DNA of 64,000 nt from NCBI GenBank assembly GCA_023268255.1, contig JALNJX010000001.1:242075-306074 (forward strand), read 5' to 3'. Position numbers and translations under genes: made by a program. This DNA is from Candidatus Wolframiiraptor sinensis (GTDB taxonomy: Archaea; Thermoproteota; Nitrososphaeria_A; Caldarchaeales; Wolframiiraptoraceae). Positions within the stretch are counted from its first letter, which is position 1; the number at the start of each line of letters is the position of its first letter. The notes under the pieces are model-generated. The model saw only the letters and a program-made list of their open reading frames with translations. It made no database searches and was not told the DNA's origin. This document shows, in pieces, positions 35,396-44,514 of the stretch.

Positions 35396-35479
35396 CCATT
35401 TTGGAAGCTCAACCTTTATCACCTCAACATTCTCTTCGCTCAATTTTGATCCCAAAAGTACTTTAGTACTAAAGACCAT
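35264..35479 (-). CDS. Orphan ribbon-helix-helix antitoxin-like protein
   Basis: VEVIKVELPKWLAEKFRRYV followed by AEKYGFRRGALSKAF fits archaeal ribbon-helix-helix antitoxins. The C-terminus (NLAKKPNTLNSLIFAIK) overlaps the antisense EVE-like fragment and looks foreign, so the gene is likely truncated. AGTACT-TT-AGTACT (35457-35470) near the start could be its operator. No toxin gene follows. Confidence 0.5.
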   Translation of the reverse strand: MVFSTKVLLGSKLSEENVEVIKVELPKWLAEKFRRYVAEKYGFRRGALSKAFIDNLAKKPNTLNSLIFAIK

Positions 35480-35824
35480 ATAAACTTGCTGGAACCCCTT
35501 GAAGCAAAAAGGAAATAGTCTTCACGCAATGGATTCTCGAGATTCATAAAAGCCGTATTATTACAGGCAATAGGGAATAAGCATGAACCTCTAGTAAGTA
35601 ATAGCTGGATCCAAAGCTTTCTAGATGTATGAAGCAAGGAATGAATATTCTCGACCGGTCTTATTTCAAAAATTCTCTAGCATCACATCATGATCTTGAA
35701 ACTCACCCCTTTCTTGTCCTCTGACCATACAAGAGCCCCGCAAATTATCTCAAAGCTTTAAGTGCAAGATTTTTCCTCGAAGTAGTCAAGAATACTAAAT
35801 GCTGAAAGGTAAGCTGACCGCACC
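35480..35824. other. Gap of 345 bases, nothing recognised
   Basis: AT-rich DNA. A 65-codon minus-strand frame (35440-35637) has no protein character. No repeats or RNA signals seen. Confidence 0.3.
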
Positions 35825-36503
35825 TCAAACTAGCTTGAGCTTTGTTTCAAGCTCCTTGATCCTTCGCTTCTCCTCATAGTATTCCTTTATTTCCTTCCAA
35901 GAGATTATCCTGAAAATGTCTTTCAGCTCATGGAAAGAGCCTTCTATCCATTTCTTCACTTCAGCAATCTGATTGTCGTCAGTTACTAGAACTGGTATTG
36001 AGTTCCAAAAGATCAAAGGCATGCTTGAGCTTGCTTAAGGATTCGAAAAGATTTCCTCCAAGCTGAATTTCAAACACCACTGAGGGAACACTCTTGGGAG
36101 TTCTCTTCCAGACCACGTCGAGCCTTTTATTCTCCAACGGGTATTCTTTCTGAGGAAATCTATTCTGAATTAAGCCGACTTGATAGATTATCTCTTTGAT
36201 CTTTTCATGATCGGGTTTATCAACGATTATTCCAGTATTTCTGATGTTCAATTCTTCTTTCATCCGCTCAAAGATTCTATAGTCATATGATACATAGTGT
36301 CTTCTTTCGTCACCAAAGAGTATTAATGACCACCTGTCGGTTTTCGCTTTGAAGATTCTAACACCGAATAATGGCACGAGCTCCTCTCTTCGCAGCGGCT
36401 TTATCTTATCAAGTAGCTCCAGATCAAGCTTTTCGTAAGGCGAAACAGCTCTGAGCTTTACCTGCCAGGGATAACCGGTTGGATTTTTAATCCAATAATT
36501 CAC
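35825..36503 (-). CDS. PD-(D/E)XK nuclease-like protein, frameshifted in a homopolymer
   Basis: Two frames, 36503-35979 and 36022-35825, join if the AAAA run at 36007-36010 (plus strand) is shortened by one base, giving KLKHAFDLWNSIPVLVTDDN across the join and a protein of about 225 aa. The likely nuclease-type core is LDVVWKRTPKSVPSVVFEIQ (Asp then E-x-Q). The C-terminus is a charged coiled helix (YYEEKRRIKELETKLKLV). The domain is related to the one at 53014-53874 (RVDVLWQ...FEVQRGG). E-x-Q in place of E-x-K makes catalysis uncertain. Confidence 0.55.
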
Positions 36504-36683
36504 CGGAGAACGAGATCCGAATTAGCAGATATTATCGAGAGAGAGCTCGGAACTGGATGGAGCTCAGGTTCCGGTAATGTGAACGCAATAGTAGGTCTAG
36601 GCTTATTATCTGATTATGAATGGTGGGGTGAAGATCTCGTTGAAGCGCTCAGAAGGAAATACAGTTTACCTGATAGATGCTAA
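36504..36683 (+). pseudogene. Antitoxin fragment upstream of a PIN toxin
   Basis: A frame without a start reads RTRSELADIIERELGTG ... LGLLSDYEWWGEDLVEALRR and ends at TAA 36681, inside the PIN gene. The overlap geometry and acidic tail are those of an antitoxin whose N-terminus has been lost. The break lies at the start of the minus-strand gene 35825-36503, so an insertion or inversion probably removed it. Confidence 0.5.
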
Positions 36684-37059
36684 TGTACTCCTCGAGGTCC
36701 TTTACAAGAGGAGCCGTTGGGAGGAATCATATAAGTTATTGAACAAAGTCAAAGAGGGCTCGATAAAAGCATTGATGCTGCATTTCGTGATTCACGGGAT
36801 CTCAGCGATACTTGGAAAACCTGATTTAGCGGCTAAGCCATTAGCCGAAATTCTCTCATGGCGTGGTCTAACAATTGTAGATCTATCCGTAAGCGATGAA
36901 CTTACTGCATGTGAAATAGCAAGCAGGCTAGGTCTCGATTTTGATGATGGATTGCATTACCACTTCGCGAAGACCAGGAATTTATCCATCATAAGTTTTG
37001 ATAAAGATTTTGATAACCTTGATATTAGAAGAATTGAACCACATGAGATCACAGTTTGA
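36616..37059 (+). CDS. PIN-domain protein (VapC-like toxin)
   Basis: A 147-aa protein. PIN residues: VYLIDANVLLEVLYKR (Asp), RWEESYKLL, LDFDDGLHYHFAK (Asp pair) and IISFDKDFDNL (Asp), which is the archaeal PIN_3 type pattern. The first 16 residues from ATG 36616 may be non-native. The cognate antitoxin upstream is truncated, so the toxin may be unrestrained or inactive. Confidence 0.75.
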   Translation: MNGGVKISLKRSEGNTVYLIDANVLLEVLYKRSRWEESYKLLNKVKEGSIKALMLHFVIHGISAILGKPDLAAKPLAEILSWRGLTIVDLSVSDELTACEIASRLGLDFDDGLHYHFAKTRNLSIISFDKDFDNLDIRRIEPHEITV

Positions 37060-37127
37060 AAAGCGTAGTTTGGCACCATAGTTCTGTAGTTAATGCTGCA
37101 TTACAGGGGCTGCTGATCTGGTGCTTT

Positions 37128-37520
37128 TTAAATGATTATAGCCTCTATGTCCAGATATTTTGCTACTTTTTCAAAGTCCCTATCCTTTGTAATTATTTTA
37201 TCGATTCCGTTATGAAGCATTATTCCAAGGATCATTATATCGAATTCGTTTATCTTTTCACCGATTTTCTCGAGTTTTTCATGGATCATCGCGGCCTTCT
37301 CCGCGGAATACGAGTCGAGAGGTAAGACGTCGAAGCTCCTGAAGAAACGCGTGAATGCCATTTCCTCGGATTTGCTCATCCTCGATCTCCTCCTGAAGAT
37401 TTCGTATACCGTTATCGCCGTCGTCTTCGCGCCTTCACGATCGATCTCCGGTAAGAATCTTTCCACGGTGCTTGGTCGTCGAAGTAGCTCTATCACGAAC
37501 GACGTATCTATGAGGAACAT
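37128..37520 (-). CDS. vapC: VapC-type PIN-domain toxin
   Basis: A 130-aa PIN domain: MFLIDTSFVIELLRRP (Asp), TAITVYEIFRR (Glu), INEFDIMILGIML (Asp) and IITKDRDFEKVA (Asp). Complete active site. It overlaps the antitoxin gene by 13 bases. Confidence 0.87.
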   Translation of the reverse strand: MFLIDTSFVIELLRRPSTVERFLPEIDREGAKTTAITVYEIFRRRSRMSKSEEMAFTRFFRSFDVLPLDSYSAEKAAMIHEKLEKIGEKINEFDIMILGIMLHNGIDKIITKDRDFEKVAKYLDIEAIII

Positions 37521-37738
37521 TGGGAACTACCCCTCACTTTTATCGACCTTCTTGATTCCAAAATCTCCTTATCTAACTCGTCTAACCACTCTGAGTCCTT
37601 TAAAATACCAGCAAAATCCCTCAAGCTTGGGCGTCTCTCCTCCAGAATCCTTTCCAGCAAATCGGAGAAGCTTTCGCCTTCCTTCTTCAACTTCACGAGT
37701 TTTTCATAAACTTCCTCTCTTATCGTTAATGTTTTCAT
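37508..37738 (-). CDS. vapB: VapB antitoxin, DUF217 type
   Basis: MKTLTIREEVYEKLVKLKKE then SFSDLLERIL is a canonical DUF217 start. The tail (WLDELDKEILESRRS) is the likely toxin-binding helix. 76 aa. A 14-bp palindrome overlaps its start codon. Confidence 0.86.
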   Translation of the reverse strand: MKTLTIREEVYEKLVKLKKEGESFSDLLERILEERRPSLRDFAGILKDSEWLDELDKEILESRRSIKVRGSSQCSS

Positions 37739-37750
37739 GTATTAATACAT
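37737..37750. promoter_or_regulatory. Palindromic operator over the vapB start
   Basis: ATGTATTAATACAT is a perfect 14-bp palindrome that includes the vapB start codon on the minus strand. It is a good candidate for autorepression by the VapBC complex. Confidence 0.5.
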
Positions 37751-38364
37751 TTATAAACTAACTAATAAATATCTCTACCCACTATGAATGTGGCGTCGAG
37801 GAGGAGCATTTAAACGGCCCCTCACTTGCATCAAATCTAGTACACTCCTCTATGGGAGCATCAAGTTTTGGGATTACAGGCTTCATCAGGGTCTTTATCT
37901 GCCCCTCCGCCCGTAGCGCCATTATTAGAGCGTGAATCACTTCATCCATCCCAGCAATGACCTCGTGAACAGTCTCTCGACAGCTTTTCAGTAATCCCTA
38001 GCATTCACGTTGATCTCAACGGGATGAAATATTAAAAAGCATCTGATAAATAAACAAAACCAAAAGTTATGGGCTTCCGTAGGGATTATAGAAATTTTGT
38101 TGCTGTGCTCCTTATATACTCCATGCTTCTAGGATAGCTACTCATAAGATTAACAATTTCCCCCAGCCATAAACAATGTCAACCACCGCCTCAAATTCGT
38201 CGTACTTCATTCTCGCGAAAGATGCCTGGTGTTCAATGTCTCTCCTCCGACGATCTTGGACTTTTATTCCTCGTTGACTCCATCTCGATCTCCTCGGGAC
38301 CTCATCCATTTACTGGGGGTTGTGCTTGATAGCATTGGAGAGCTGATTATGGATGGTTGTAATT
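37751..38364. other. Gap of 614 bases with one decayed ORF
   Basis: On the minus strand, 38000-37782 is an open frame without a good start (ETVHEVIAGMDEVIHALIMA, then LRAEGQIKTLMKPVIPKLD). It looks like real protein of unknown family, possibly a remnant; an internal ATG would give about 46 codons. No other feature recognised. Confidence 0.3.
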
Positions 38365-38832
38365 CTAAAGCAGATAGCCTCCTTCAGGGCCTACTACTTC
38401 GAGTTTTCCCGTCAGAAGGTTCGGTCTCAGGCCTAGTGTTTCCAATGCGAAGATCCCTAATAGGGGTGTTGGGACATCGAGTTCAGCAACGAAGACTGGG
38501 CCCTTTCTCCCCTCGACTTCGGCCTCGGCCACAAATAGTCTAGCCTTTAGCCTTCTCCTATCAGCCAATGTGAGCTCCACCTCATAGCCGGTCGAGGTTA
38601 ATTCGAGCTCCGAAATGGTCTTGGGATCCAACACTATGTAGGATGCACCGGCATCCACTAAAGCCCTGACAACCTTTTCCCTCCTCCCCCTGATTATGAT
38701 ATCGCAGTACACGTAACCCACAAGATAGTACGCTGTCCACGCGAATTTAAGCATTGAAAGCAAGTTTTTCAGAGAGTTGTCAAATAATCTCAATTTTTTA
38801 GCTAACCTGATTGCTTTCTTTTTGCTAATCAC
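38365..38832 (-). CDS. Retropepsin-like aspartic protease family protein
   Basis: The fold is the clan AA pattern: short protein, RALVDAGASYIVLDP (retroviral proteases have D-T/S-G-A), then VFVAELDVPTPLLGIFALETLG and a closing strand. Thr or Ser after the catalytic Asp is replaced by Ala (D-A-G), which may weaken activity. ATG 38832 gives 155 aa with a basic N-terminal extension; GTG 38721 (M-GYVYCDIIIRG) would give 118 aa, closer to the usual archaeal size. Such proteins dimerise. Target unknown. Confidence 0.7.
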   Translation of the reverse strand: MISKKKAIRLAKKLRLFDNSLKNLLSMLKFAWTAYYLVGYVYCDIIIRGRREKVVRALVDAGASYIVLDPKTISELELTSTGYEVELTLADRRRLKARLFVAEAEVEGRKGPVFVAELDVPTPLLGIFALETLGLRPNLLTGKLEVVGPEGGYLL

Positions 38833-38967
38833 TTTCTCATTCTAGCGAGCTCTTCATCGTCTGTTCTTTAATAACTCGAAAATCAACGCGTTTTGAGCCA
38901 AAGCAGGTAAATGTGAATTTAGGAGGAATACTGCTTTAATTCACTATCCCTTCTCCTCATGAGATTT

Positions 38968-41124
38968 TTATTTTTCATTTTTCAAAATCACGCTCAGAAT
39001 TGTTTCGCTCGCTCTTTTCAATAACTTAATATATTCACTGCTATCGTAAATTCCGGGATTTAATATTAGCGGAATTGTTCTTAAGGGTTCCGGCCCAGCA
39101 ATTATGTATGCCACTTCTTGACCAGGTCTTACTCTAAGACCAGCTTTTTCAAGTTTCTTGATGGTGATCGCTCCTCTCGACTTGACTAGGTACTCATCTG
39201 GATATTTGGTGACGACTCGCCTTACTGCCAAGTCTCCGATGTTGACTTCGCCCAATATTATTTTCCTCACATACTCGTTGTAAATTTCTAGGCATTCTAG
39301 GGCCTTGATCCTCAGCTCTTCGGGAGAGTTTGCCTCAGCCAACTTTTTCAACATCCTTAACTGCATATCCTTGACTATCTTCGGACAATCTCTTCTCCTA
39401 GCTTCGATGCCGCGATACTTTAATCTGCCATCTTGGAAAACCCCGAAATATCTGCTGTTTACGGGCTTATTGGGATTTGCTCTTGAAGGCAGGAAAGCAA
39501 TCCACTTGTAGATGCCCTCATAGCTCAATGGTAATCCTAGTTCTCCTTCGATTTTCTTGACAAGCTTAAGGTAATCTACCTCCGAAGCATCTTCCTTCTT
39601 AACCCATAGGGAATCGACTATTCCGTGAATCACTTTGAAGCCCATTTTCTCAGCGATCTTGACAGCTTTCAGGAGGGTGGCCCTGGCTAAGGCGCAGACC
39701 GCTAGGTGAGCCTCCCTCGAGCCAAATTTCGCCTTCTTAAATCCGAGATATCCGAAGGACGTGACTAGAATCCATTTTAGAGCATCCGACCTTTTCTCGT
39801 AGATCTTCTTAAGCTCCAGGTCATTGACTTCTCTGGAAAGCAGCTTATAGCTTAGTCTCTTTTTGAGAGGAAGCTCAATGGTCCTAGGAACGACCCCCCT
39901 CCACCGCTTGCAAATGTGAAACCCTAAATCGGGAACTTCGTATCCATTATTTCTGCAGCATTCACAGTTTACTGTCTCGCCAGAGATGTTATATCTTAGC
40001 ATGAGCAAGGGATAAAGACTCTTGAAGTCTATCTCGGCAACATTCCAGTGGATTCCGATTCTTGCATCTAGGATCAAGCCACCTCTATCAGCTCTAATAA
40101 GAGTACGCCCATCCATGTAAACCGGTTTGCTGGGGATTCGCGGAAGAAGCACTCCAAGCTTGTATGCCTGATAGTATTGGAGGGAGGACATGCATGATCC
40201 TATAGTGCGTCGAGCTGCATCCTGTATCGGGATTCTGGTAATTCTGGCCACCTCGATGACACCCTCTAATCCCGTCTCCTCGTAAAGCATTGAGTTGGAG
40301 GAATCTAAATGAAGTCTCCCCCTGAGCTTTATCCCTTTGAACCTATGATAGATCCTGCCATAACTAAAGTACGAGGATGATCTTATCCGGATCCTTCTCG
40401 GGTCGCTTAATCTACCGAGTCGAAATCTAACGCGGTTCAACTTGGCGCGATAGTGAAGGTATGGGATGAGGAAGGAATCTCCGCGATCCGTTATGATAAT
40501 GTCCAGATCAAGCTCGTCTAATAATTTGGTGAGCGTCTCTAAGATCCGGTCCTCCGGTCCATCCAATGCTATCTCCTCGTTCTCGTGCTTCACTATGATC
40601 TTCTTGAGGCGATCTTTGAAAGATGGTGTTATGCCGCCCGCCTCGAGCTCGGCTTCTAGGAAGCCCATTTTCAGCCAGCTCAAATCATAATCTAAATCCT
40701 CGACCGAGTCCAAAGCCCTGATCTCTCCATCTCTTATTTCGACATAGGCAGTTGGGTAAAGATCATGTTCGTAGAGGAATTCCTGCATTGAAGGCAAATC
40801 AACATTGTAAACTTGGAATTGACCATGATTTCCCATATCTAGAATCAGCTTAGCAGTCCGCCTCTTCCCCCCTATCGGAACATTGACCTCTAGGACGGTC
40901 TCGAGAGGCGCTCCGGGTCTAGGCGACCTTTCCACAAAATTCACTCCATATATTCGTGAGAGGATTCCTGCTAGTTCGATCAATCTCTCTAATGATCCTC
41001 TAATGTAGACTTTTGGAGACCATTTTAGCTCATGGAGGTGAACGCTTCTTCTGAGATCCTTTATCCATAAACCGATGCTGCTGTTTCCAATTGGGTGGAG
41101 GTCAAGGAGCCAGCCTCGCGTCAA
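38968..41124 (-). CDS. polB2: Family B DNA polymerase, PolB2/Dpo2 type
   Basis: A 718-aa polymerase with a weakened catalytic core. Motif A is EIDFKSLYP (Asp366), motif B KWILVTSFGYLGF (450-462) and motif C HGIVDSLWV, where the first Asp of D-T-D-S is Ile and only Asp504 remains. The exonuclease domain (LDIIITDRGDSFLIPYL) lacks a clear Exo I D-x-E, so proofreading is unlikely. A Cys cluster (CECC...C, 387-405) may bind zinc. This matches archaeal PolB2, in Sulfolobus a DNA-damage-inducible lesion-bypass enzyme. It overlaps a small upstream gene by 23 bases. Confidence 0.8.
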   Translation of the reverse strand: MTRGWLLDLHPIGNSSIGLWIKDLRRSVHLHELKWSPKVYIRGSLERLIELAGILSRIYGVNFVERSPRPGAPLETVLEVNVPIGGKRRTAKLILDMGNHGQFQVYNVDLPSMQEFLYEHDLYPTAYVEIRDGEIRALDSVEDLDYDLSWLKMGFLEAELEAGGITPSFKDRLKKIIVKHENEEIALDGPEDRILETLTKLLDELDLDIIITDRGDSFLIPYLHYRAKLNRVRFRLGRLSDPRRIRIRSSSYFSYGRIYHRFKGIKLRGRLHLDSSNSMLYEETGLEGVIEVARITRIPIQDAARRTIGSCMSSLQYYQAYKLGVLLPRIPSKPVYMDGRTLIRADRGGLILDARIGIHWNVAEIDFKSLYPLLMLRYNISGETVNCECCRNNGYEVPDLGFHICKRWRGVVPRTIELPLKKRLSYKLLSREVNDLELKKIYEKRSDALKWILVTSFGYLGFKKAKFGSREAHLAVCALARATLLKAVKIAEKMGFKVIHGIVDSLWVKKEDASEVDYLKLVKKIEGELGLPLSYEGIYKWIAFLPSRANPNKPVNSRYFGVFQDGRLKYRGIEARRRDCPKIVKDMQLRMLKKLAEANSPEELRIKALECLEIYNEYVRKIILGEVNIGDLAVRRVVTKYPDEYLVKSRGAITIKKLEKAGLRVRPGQEVAYIIAGPEPLRTIPLILNPGIYDSSEYIKLLKRASETILSVILKNEK

Positions 41125-41377
41125 GCTTCATCCCCATCTTAAGCTCTCTCTCAAGAATCCTCAATCTCTCCTCATGCGACAGTAATCCTGACATGGTAAG
41201 CAGGTCGAAGGTATCCCGTTCTGGGTACATAGAGGCGGCGTGAGCATAGCGGTAAACTTGGCCCACCAAGCTCTCGAACGCCTCGCGCTCCTCCCTGAAC
41301 AAAGCCCTCCTGAAATTCTTCCATCGGCAAAGCTCAAGCTCGAGCCTCTGCCGATATGTCAGCGTATTTCTTCCCAT
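41102..41377 (-). CDS. Small protein encoded with PolB2
   Basis: A 91-aa, helical, charged protein (RQRLELELCRWKNFRRALFR, LLSHEERLRILERELKMGM). It overlaps the polB2 start by 23 bases. Small genes next to polB2 occur in other archaea, which suggests an accessory subunit; I rely on position and not on a named domain. Confidence 0.6.
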   Translation of the reverse strand: MGRNTLTYRQRLELELCRWKNFRRALFREEREAFESLVGQVYRYAHAASMYPERDTFDLLTMSGLLSHEERLRILERELKMGMKLDARLAP

Positions 41378-41722
41378 TTCTGTTCATGCGTATCGTAAGT
41401 GGAGATTAAAAGGATGGAGGAGGTAGGTGAAAGTGCGAGCAAATAGGCTTCATTTGAGGGGAGTATTGATGGCCAGTTTGGCCAGAGTCTGGAGGACAAC
41501 ATAACTCGCATCAGGAAGAGCATTTAACATATGAAGTCACCTTAATACGATTCGACTTACTTTAACCGATAAACTTCACTTGAATGAATTCCTCAGCAAC
41601 TGACGAGCCCCTCATCTCGCTTAGAGCTTTCGCTCAAAGGTCGCGAGATCCAACCTAACTTCTACTAAAGCTCATGGTTGATTATGGGAGGAGAAACTTA
41701 TCCGGGGATGTGTGTATCGCTG
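41378..41722. other. Gap of 345 bases upstream of vapBC and polB2
   Basis: It contains the promoter side of the polB2 operon. No ORF, repeat or RNA is convincing here. Confidence 0.3.
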
Positions 41723-41780
41723 GAATGACAATTGCTCTACATTTACTAGATAATTTTATATACTAGTTACCTTGTCATTC
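41723..41780. promoter_or_regulatory. Nested inverted repeats and TATA before an AbrB-type antitoxin
   Basis: GAATGACAA (41723-41731) and TTGTCATTC (41772-41780) form a perfect 9-bp inverted repeat. Inside it ACTAG (41745-41749) pairs with CTAGT (41763-41767) around the TATA TTTTATATAC (41754-41763). The start codon follows at 41785. The layout suits autorepression by a tetrameric AbrB-PIN complex. Confidence 0.6.
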
Positions 41781-41784
41781 TACT

Positions 41785-42030
41785 ATGGAATCAGAAGGAG
41801 AGATCGTCAAGGTTACGAGAAATTTTCAGGTTACGATACCAAGCCGGATAAGATCTAGAGCCGATATCAGGGAGGGTAGTTTTGTAAGAGTAATTTACGA
41901 TGAGGTTGAGGGCGTGATTAAGATAATTCCGCTGAAGAGAAAGAGATTGACAGTGACCCTTGGCAGGCAGATCATGGTAGAGGAAATAGAGAAGACCGTT
42001 GAGGAGATGCTCGATGAGACTACTTCCTGA
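41785..42030 (+). CDS. vapB: AbrB/MazE-type swapped-hairpin antitoxin
   Basis: An 81-aa protein. KVTRNFQVTIPSRIRSRADIREGSFVRV is the AbrB/SpoVT DNA-binding hairpin, followed by a helical toxin-binding tail (EEIEKTVEEMLDETTS). The stop overlaps the PIN gene start by 17 bases. Nested inverted repeats lie directly upstream. Confidence 0.87.
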   Translation: MESEGEIVKVTRNFQVTIPSRIRSRADIREGSFVRVIYDEVEGVIKIIPLKRKRLTVTLGRQIMVEEIEKTVEEMLDETTS

Positions 42031-42418
42031 TACTAATGTCCTGGTCTATGATACTATAGAGGATAGTCGTCATCATAAGGAGGCAGCGAAGATCATAGAT
42101 TCTGCAGGCGAGATCTTCATGCCGCTGATAGTCATCCATGAATACATTTGGGTTATGCTGAAGCTATCCATAAGCCCTGCCATAATATCCGCAAAGATTC
42201 ATGAATATCTTGAGGATGTAAGAGTGAGACCTATTCATGAATCCATTAAGGTGATGGATGATGCGCTCAGAATGCTCGAGGAAGAAAAGGCCCCTACAAA
42301 GGACATCAACGATTATGTCATCCTCTCCCTAGCACTAAACAATGACCTGACACTTGCAACCTTCGACAAAGAACTAAAAACAATAGCCTTAAGAAAAGGC
42401 GCGGCTGTCATTCCATAA
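42014..42418 (+). CDS. vapC: VapC-type PIN-domain toxin
   Basis: ATG 42014 gives MRLLPDTNVLVYDTIEDS; the frame is open from 41999 but this ATG fits the PIN start. Acidic residues are in LLPDTNVLVY (Asp), LIVIHEYIWVM (Glu), TKDINDYVILSLA (Asp) and LATFDKELK (Asp). About 134 aa. Partner of the AbrB-type antitoxin. Confidence 0.86.
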   Translation: MRLLPDTNVLVYDTIEDSRHHKEAAKIIDSAGEIFMPLIVIHEYIWVMLKLSISPAIISAKIHEYLEDVRVRPIHESIKVMDDALRMLEEEKAPTKDINDYVILSLALNNDLTLATFDKELKTIALRKGAAVIP

Positions 42419-42728
42419 CGCGCAGTCCCATGCTCACTCGTGACAATGCTCACACCATATTAAAGATTTGAAAACATATTGCATGATTTTTACACCTCTT
42501 TATGGTTAAAAATTCTCTGGCTTTAGTCTTCGGGATAATGTATCAAGCTGGATGTTAGAATCAAGGAATCGATATAAGGAATAGTGGTGAGCATAAGGGA
42601 AGCACTGCCTTAGCGACTTTGAAAGCCTACGTTATGATTTTAATTCCTTAATAACCACTATCCTGGTAAACGAGAACAATCACGCCCATTTTTATGGATC
42701 TGATAACCATCACAGTCCCTCAACATCG
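42419..42728. other. Gap of 310 bases, nothing recognised
   Basis: AT-rich DNA between convergent operons. No ORF or repeat of note. Confidence 0.3.
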
Positions 42729-43076
42729 TCATTCTTGATTGGCTTGAGGACTTCTTCTTTCCAACCACTCCACGATATATTTAATGAAGGCATTGAGGTC
42801 TGAGAGCTTTGCCTGGAGAAGGATGTATGGTATGTCTTTGTAGCGTTCTGGCCTTTGAAGCTGGAGGGAAGAAATGATCTCATTTCCAACATCTATCATG
42901 CACTCAATGGAAACTTGAAGATATCTTTCAACGGCTCCTCTTATCTTGAAGTCGTTTACGAGATCCTCCATGGAAACCGTCTGCAGTTCTTTCAGGAACC
43001 CTATGTATTCCCTCAGCTTGCTAAGCTTCGCTATAACTAGGCTTTTCTCTACGCTAGGACCATTTTCGTGAAACAT
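42729..43076 (-). CDS. hepT: HepT-like HEPN toxin (DUF86)
   Basis: A 115-aa helical protein of DUF86 layout: KLSKLREYIGFLKELQ, GAVERYLQVSIECMIDVGNEIIS and the RPERYKDIPYIL segment. The usual R-x4-6-H ribonuclease motif is not clear here: the expected His region reads FIKYIVEWLERR, so activity is uncertain. It lies downstream of, and overlaps by 28 bases, the MntA gene. Confidence 0.75.
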   Translation of the reverse strand: MFHENGPSVEKSLVIAKLSKLREYIGFLKELQTVSMEDLVNDFKIRGAVERYLQVSIECMIDVGNEIISSLQLQRPERYKDIPYILLQAKLSDLNAFIKYIVEWLERRSPQANQE

Positions 43077-43534
43077 TCTTCATACCTCTCCATGGCTCTT
43101 TTGAAATCGAGATATTCATCCTCAGCTTTTGCCTCAAATTCTATCCTGGCTCTCTCATCGCTACAATGAATCACTATACCATGTTTTATTACCTGATGCT
43201 TGAGTAATGGGGGAGCCGTGTTTAGAATTATCAAATCTACTTCGCCACTCGATGCCTGTGATAATTTATTAACTAAGTGTAAATAATATTCGAGTATTTT
43301 ATGGGGTGGAGTGGATAAAAGAACAGCTACGTCTACGTCGCTTTTGACGGTTTGATTGCCCCTCGCATATGACCCAAATAGATAAGCAACTAATACTTCA
43401 CGCTCTCTTTCGAAGAGGGCCCTTAAATTTCTAATTACTTGGTCTTCCAACTCTCCCCCTTCCCCCAACTGAATCTCCATGGAATGATTTAACTGTTGAC
43501 CAGTCGCTAGATGCATCACGACCGATAAAGACAT
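43049..43534 (-). CDS. mntA: MntA-like nucleotidyltransferase antitoxin
   Basis: The core is YLFGSYARGNQTVKSDVDVAVLL (Gly-Ser, Asp-x-Asp), with a third carboxylate in EVDLIIL. MntA proteins AMPylate HepT. The frame opens at 43534, but internal ATGs at 43516 and 43480 are also possible; the first 20 to 30 residues are not family-like. About 161 aa as annotated. Order mntA then hepT, the reverse of the two other HEPN/MNT pairs in this window. Confidence 0.82.
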   Translation of the reverse strand: MSLSVVMHLATGQQLNHSMEIQLGEGGELEDQVIRNLRALFEREREVLVAYLFGSYARGNQTVKSDVDVAVLLSTPPHKILEYYLHLVNKLSQASSGEVDLIILNTAPPLLKHQVIKHGIVIHCSDERARIEFEAKAEDEYLDFKRAMERYEECFTKMVLA

Positions 43535-43654
43535 ACCTCATGATCCATTATTTACTTGATTGTTAGCGATGTGAATGTTAAAGATAGTTCTGGAAAAATT
43601 CAAATCGCAACGTTTCTAAGAAATTAGCACCTATTACGTTTTTTCTCCCTATTC

Positions 43655-44514
43655 ATGCTTATATTGCTGGTATTGCATGGAATTTTCAGCTCAGAGCATC
43701 TATATCTATTGATGGTATTGCCGTTGATAGCTTCATTCATCGTTCTTGTTGCATTAATTAGGGCGAAAGAGATGGGCAGAAAAACTTTAACTTTCATTAA
43801 AGTAGCTTCTATCCTCTCACTAGCATCCGGAATCGCCTTCTGTTGCGCCACTAAATTATCAGCATTCAACATCATTTTGGTTCTCGCGTTTATCTTACCA
43901 GTCACAATAATTGGTCTCCGTTTAAGATACATAATCCAGCCATTAATTGAATATCATTCGTCAGAAAGTGTGTTGAAGGGCGCTCCCATTAGCAAAATTA
44001 CATATGCAAAGATAGAATATCATCATGGGCCATTAAATGGACAATGTACTATTTCACCAATAGATATAGTCGCAGAGCCGCTTATCTCAGGAAACGATAT
44101 TTCCACAACTCTAACATGTAGATTGAATTGCAAAATGGTTAGATTGCATGAAGGATGCGGACTCTTGTTAACTTTGAAGTTGATAGTTCCGTCAAGTTAT
44201 TTAGGAGAAGATATTGAAGAGGAGCTCGCGTTTCATGGCATCAACATCTACATAGATAGCACTCATTACTCTTCGATAACATTCTATGAGGGCTCTGAAG
44301 GCGCTCCAGTAAGACCGACCTCAGTAACGATAATGAAGCCTGCGAAAATCAGCTTTCTATACTTCAACCTTTGGTTACCGGCATTTCGGAAGGATCACAT
44401 ATGCTTGCGGCGATTTTAATAGATCGCTCTGGAGGAACATTATTTGCAGATGTAACATCATTCGAGATATTTGAATGGATGCAGGAGGGAGAGGTTTGGC
44501 GCCCGTCCCGATAA
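43655..44514 (+). CDS. Membrane protein with extracellular beta domain, frameshifted
   Basis: Four membrane helices (HLYLLMVLPLIASFIVLVAL, ILSLASGIAFCCATKLSAF, NIILVLAFILPVTIIGLRL and the N-terminal LILLVLHGIF) precede a beta-rich domain of about 150 residues with Cys residues (NGQCTISPIDI, LTCRLNCKMVRLHEGCG). The long frame ends at 44419, but adding one G to GG 44380-44381 restores NLWLPGISEGSHMLAAILID and extends it to 44514. No named family. It leads a three-gene unit with the two ORFs below. Confidence 0.5.
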
